From contig NC_064539.1 of the NCBI RefSeq assembly GCF_023856365.1, positions 25,571,493 through 25,635,492 on the forward strand: a stretch of DNA of 64,000 nucleotides. Direction: 5' to 3'. Shown piece after piece: positions 59,793 to 64,000 of this stretch. A program made the position numbers and the translations under genes. The DNA is from Brienomyrus brachyistius. Taxonomy: Eukaryota; Chordata; Actinopteri; Osteoglossiformes; Mormyridae. Under the pieces are notes generated by a model. It was given only the letters and a program-made list of their open reading frames with translations. It did no database searches and had not been told where the DNA came from. The first letter of the stretch is position 1; every line of letters starts with the position of its first letter.

Positions 59793-60045
59793 TTACTGGT
59801 CTTTAATTTTGTCAAATGTTTCTTCTTTTAACAAGATGTAGAGATCAGCTGCAGCAAATTGATCTCTTGGAACATCCCATCCATTCTCCTCCGTCAGCAC
59901 ACAGCACAGTTCAAAAACCGTTTCATCACCAGGAAAGTGGCCTTTGGAGGTGAACTCGTCTTTGCACAAATTCACCTCCTCCATGTCAGTGGGTTTCAGT
60001 CTATCCTCTGGAAATACATGAGCTGGCCGGCCAGATGCAGGTTCA
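59793..60045 (-). CDS. Unassigned ORF, possible terminal exon
   Basis: A minus-strand frame stays open from about 60045 to a stop at 59793. It includes DRLKPTDMEEVNLCKDEF, FELCCVLTEENGWDVP and ADLYILLKEETFDKIKDQ. The composition is protein-like, non-repetitive and acidic, unlike nearby repeat DNA. The best-looking acceptor (TTTTTTCATGCAG at about 60110) does not lead into this frame without a stop, so a complete exon model fails. It may be a pseudo-exon, part of an old transposon, or a real last exon with an acceptor I cannot fix. I recognise no family. Confidence 0.25.
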
Positions 60046-61793
60046 TCACTTGTTCTTAGCCTGATTCTGTGCGGATTCCATGTGTGTGAACTTCATTAAG
60101 CTCATCCTGCATGAAAAAACAGATATACCACTGAAGTAAAAATTATATGAACAAAATCAGGGACCGTAGACTAGTGATGGCCGAATGAAGCTTCAAAAAG
60201 CATTTGCTGTAGGGTCTGACTGCATCGAGCTCTCTGCTCAAAAAAGAGTGAAAAATAACCCCAGTGCTATAGTTTGAGCCTAATCTTTAAATGATTGGTT
60301 GTCAGACATCCCATGAACGAATGTCACCTCAGCATTGGCGTTTACAGTCATTTAACCCACCATGGTAGGTAAAAAAGCCACTTTTGCAAACAGTGCTTGC
60401 AACAAATGCTATTACTAATGTTAAACCTGCTGGCATGAAAATAAAATCAAGATTTACTTTTCCACCTATCTTTTGCTCTTCCGAACGTGCAATGACTTCC
60501 TCCGAAATTCCACGAATTCGTGGGAATGCTGCCAGTCACAAACATCTCCACTTCCACTTTTGCCCCTGAACTCTTGGTGTATTGCATGTGACCTAAGGCC
60601 TGCAGCCCAGCCGCTGACTCAACCACAGGGTTACAACATTTTTCTCAAAATTCTGGCTTTTTTCTCAGAATTCTCTGAAATTTATTTCACGTGGCCCTAA
60701 TCCTCTTCTGTAGGAAAGGGACGTGCTCGCGCTCAAAGTGAAAATGCAGTACACCATTTACGGGAAAACGAAGCCTTTGGAGCTGAAGTAGGCTTGGATG
60801 GATGAGGTAGCGGCCAGCTTGTCCTCGCTTTCTGGCATAACCAGATCATGCACACGCGCCGAAAGCAGTATAAGGATGTCTGGAGGCAGAGAAAGCAGAA
60901 GCTCACTGCCAAATGTGCCCAGTGACCAGGAACGGGGACTTTGTTATGCATGTGTTTTTTATTGAAATTTTGGGTCTGCAGTTTGCCAAATATAAATAAG
61001 AGTGCAATCTTTTTCAAACAAAACACAACCTACAGTTTTTAAGGTGTTTTAAAATGTTCAAGTAAAAGGCATGTTCAACGATTTTGCTACATCTCACAGT
61101 TTAGATTCCTTAAAAGGCTACAACAGACTCAACTCTTTTGCCGGTGCTCTGTGGAGTGGAGCTACTTTGTTGAGTTAGGCTACCGTAGTGCTAATCGATA
61201 GCCCTAACCCCCAAAAGGTGGAGCTCCACATGGGCAGAAAGGCTCGATAGCACGTCTAGATATGTAGCTAACTCGTCAGAACACCGGCTGATCCCTTCTT
61301 GCCCTCGCTGCCGCAGTTGTACCTTCCTTTGGTTGCGCCAGGCAGACCAAGATATCGCAAGAGTGGCAAATGACGAGTAAACTTGGTTATCAGGAAGGAC
61401 CCGGCTTTTTAACTGGGTCATTAGCAGGATCAATGCAGACACCCAACGAAAACAGAACCAAATCGAACAGTGGAACCACAAGGGGGTCAGACGCCGGAAT
61501 GTAAGATACCCACACGGTGGGAAATTTATATAAATGACTTATATGAATCCTGTCCGATCCTCACGTGTCCTTAAGCCACACACAGGGTGGGTAGTTATAC
61601 AATAACTGGAGACAGCCGAGGATCGGTAGGATTCACGGGGGACACAGGCAAGGGCACACATGACAATCGGATACAGAACAAGTATCTATAATACCACATA
61701 CATATTTACACGGCAAAGCCAGCATGATGGAATCTGCTAATTGACTGTCGCCAGCAATAGAAAATATAACAACATGGATATGTTGTGGTGAGG

Positions 61794-62235
61794 CGGCATG
61801 GTGGTGCAGTGGTTAGCACTGTAAGGGGCGGCATGGTGGTGCAGTGGTTAGCACTGTAAGGGGCGGCATGGTGGTGCAGTGGTTAGCACTGTAAGGGGCG
61901 GCATGGTGGTGCAGTGGTTAGCACTGTTGCCTCACACCTCTGGGACCCGGGTTCGAATCTCCATCTGGGTCACATGTGTGCGGAGTTTGCATGTTCTCCC
62001 CATGTCATCGGGTACTCCGGTTTCCCCCCACAGTCCAAAGACATGCTGAGGCTAATTGGACTTGCTACATTGCCCGTAGGAATGCATGTGAGAGTAAATG
62101 GTGTGTGAGTGTGCCCTGCGATGGGCTGGCCCCCCATCCTGGGTTGTTCCCTGCCTTGTGCCCATTGCTTCCAGGATATGCTCCAGACCCCCCGCGACCC
62201 AGTAGGACAAGCGGTTTGGAAAATGGATGGATGTT
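61794..62235 (+). mobile_element. SINE with four tandem heads
   Basis: A 35-bp head unit (GGCGGCATGGTGGTGCAGTG and the following GTTAGCACTGTAAGG) is repeated three times before the fourth copy runs on into a full SINE with B box GGGTTCGAATCTCC. Tail AAATGGATGGATG. Confidence 0.88.
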
Positions 62236-62242
62236 TTATATA

Positions 62243-62525
62243 GGGGGCGGCATGGTGGTGCAGTGGTTAGCACTGTTGCCTCTGCGATCTGGGTTAAATT
62301 CTCTGCCAGGGTTCCACGAGTTTGCATGTTCTCCCCATGTCGTCATGGGTATTCCTCCAGTTTCGCCCCACAATCCAAAAACACGCTGAGGCTAATTGGA
62401 CTTGCCAAATTGCCCGTAGGTGTGTGAGTGGGTTCGTACCCCATCCTGGGTTGTTCCCTGCCTCTGTGAGCCTCCGCGACCCTGATAATAATAGGATAAG
62501 TGATCTCAGAAAATGAATGGATATT
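62243..62525 (+). mobile_element. tRNA-derived SINE, shortened copy
   Basis: Second SINE directly after the previous one, same strand, with deletions in the B-box and body region. Tail GATAAGTGATCTCAGAAAATG. Confidence 0.8.
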
Positions 62526-62779
62526 ATATATAAATAACAAACATAAATGAAACGTCTTCATGACAGTCTAATAAATATACAAGGAGAACCTTCCCGCGAG
62601 CGAGAAAGTGAACGAATCCATGAATGGATGTTAAGGTGAACTAACTCAGGATAATAATGAAAAAGCATCACGACTTATACAGCGGATGTAATTTTACAGC
62701 AGCATTTTAAATAATGAATATATAATAGGCTAATAATAATGCCACTTTACAAACTACAATTCCCTTCCATCCTTTCCGC

Positions 62780-63103
62780 CTCGTTCACATCCATCCATCC
62801 ATCCATCCGCTCGTCGCCTCGGCTTTCTTTTGCACTGTCTGGCGTTATCGGAGGCCTTCAGCCAGCACCGGGAGAAGAGATACGTGGAGGAAGTGGGGCA
62901 CGGCAAGGGATCCCCGCCGGGCGTGGAGAGCGCTGCTTAATCCAACAAACTACTGACGCTAGACGGAGAGGGAGGGGGGCTGTACATGCACCGACACATG
63001 CACCCCGAAAGCCATGTGCATTGCACTTCTCCGTCATATTCGAAAGCACCGGGACTTTGTCTGTAAACCGCAGAACATCATTTGTTAGTTGCATAAACGG
63101 GCA
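62780..63103 (+). promoter_or_regulatory. ube2d: UBE2D promoter and 5' untranslated region
   Basis: A CpG-richer stretch upstream of the ATG (for example CGCTCGTCGCCTCGG at about 62809). It begins beside a (CATC)n tract at 62787-62808 that looks like a reversed SINE tail. The transcription start is not defined. The ORFs across this stretch are not supported as proteins. Confidence 0.5.
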
Positions 63104-63127
63104 ATGGCGCTAAAGCGAATTCAGAAG
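63104..63127 (+). CDS. ube2d: First coding exon of a UBE2D ubiquitin-conjugating enzyme
   Basis: ATG in a strong context (GCAATGG, G at -3 and +4), eight codons MALKRIQK, then a GTGAGT donor directly at 63128. UBE2D genes have this tiny first coding exon ending in phase 0 after Lys8. Gln at position 7 fits UBE2D1 and UBE2D4; UBE2D2 and UBE2D3 have Asn. These E2 enzymes carry ubiquitin on a catalytic Cys and pass it to RING and HECT ligases. The remaining exons lie beyond the window: no continuation is seen in the 870 bases after the donor. Confidence 0.85.
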
Positions 63128-64000
63128 GTGAGTGTTCCGTATGCTATGGTTATTTCCCTCTTCGGATGTAGACATTTGGCGCCTCGTTTTCTATGAGCAG
63201 CGGGGCGCTATTTCTAGTTATTGGACGGAACGCGATTCATCATCGTAACATCGGAATGTCAAATATAAGGAGTAACAACTTATCAAGGACATATTGATGG
63301 GCGGTGTGAGACGCCTCACATAACCGAAGTGGTTTTTGATTGTTTTTCCCCCATTCTGTTTATATTATTATTATTTATTGTTGTTGTTTTCTTTTGAAGA
63401 AGATCCTTGCATTTAATGACTGTCGAAAAAACCCCGCACTGCTATTGGTGGGGATGGGGATCCCCTCCCCCTTAGGCTGTTATCAGTCGGGGGGGCTCTG
63501 AGAGAGCGTCAGTCCCACACTGCTTTCTAAATACAGTACCGCTGGTGTCAATGTTGCCAAATATGGAGCGGTAGATGGGGCTTCATTCGCCATAGCTGCG
63601 TGTATTTTTAACAGTATTAATGAAGCCCCGATCGTAAGCACACACCTTCTGAAATTGAAATACAGCACTCCTGGACTATAGCAGTATCATTGCTGCATTT
63701 AATCGGCTCTGAAGTATAGGCTCTGAATCTTAACAACTTGACACAATTTGTCCTGCTGGACAATTAGCTGGCATGATTTAAGTTTAAGGAGAGGTGTCAT
63801 ATTTTCCACATAGCACAATTCTCAAAAGGAAAGCCGCCTTTAATTTATTGCTGTTTTCCTAAGTAATTAATTTTTTAAACCCGTTTTTATGGACAGATCT
63901 ACATGTGGAAGCTAAGTATCTGAATTGCTCCATTGTAATTCATTGACTTCTCTAACAGTCTACCCAAACACAGACTAGCCCTTCAGAGTTGGTTTAATGC

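Noticed and set aside
1..64000. CRISPR array, bacterial operons or attachment sites
   Set aside because: None seen; the tandem repeats have no spacers and the genome is eukaryotic.

Overview
The window is nuclear DNA of a ray-finned (teleost) fish. The evidence is two vertebrate genes recognisable from their first exons, vertebrate-type splice sites, many DANA/Mermaid-type tRNA-derived SINEs, 5S-related SINE pieces, L2-type LINE remnants, a Tc1 fragment, MITEs and fish-style microsatellites. I cannot name the species.

Layout. (1) Positions 1-22056 appear to be the third intron of tcf7l1 (minus strand), opened at the left edge and filled with decayed transposons, homopolymer C/G runs and microsatellites. 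(2) Positions 22057-22665 hold the first three coding exons of tcf7l1, a Wnt-pathway HMG-box repressor, with its promoter side at about 22670-23500. (3) Positions 23500-47900 are intergenic: an internally deleted chromodomain Ty3/Gypsy element, a Tc1 fragment split by a MITE, another MITE, SINEs, LINE tails and several minisatellites. (4) Positions 48516-56188 (minus) hold the centrepiece, a three-exon gene for a predicted 2263-residue protein with a bacterial-toxin-like layout. In order it has a signal peptide, a furin-type site, a C80-type cysteine protease domain with the His/Cys pair retained, a large unassigned region, a long hydrophobic TcdA/TcdB-pore-like segment, and five beta-rich modules with RTX-type glycine/aspartate repeats. 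It ends in a single transmembrane helix and a short tail. (5) Positions 56200-62700 are SINEs, tandem repeats and one unassigned ORF. (6) The right edge holds the first coding exon of a UBE2D ubiquitin-conjugating enzyme (plus strand) with its upstream promoter side.

The three genes have no evident functional link. The large gene has introns, a secretory leader and a membrane anchor, and it lies in fish repeat DNA. That argues against bacterial contamination and for an old horizontal acquisition that has become a membrane-tethered host protein. Its main exon, about 6.5 kb, has no stop or frameshift while every transposon nearby is decayed, so selection is probably keeping it open.

The domain calls rest on motif reading by eye. 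A profile search and RNA-seq are the decisive tests.
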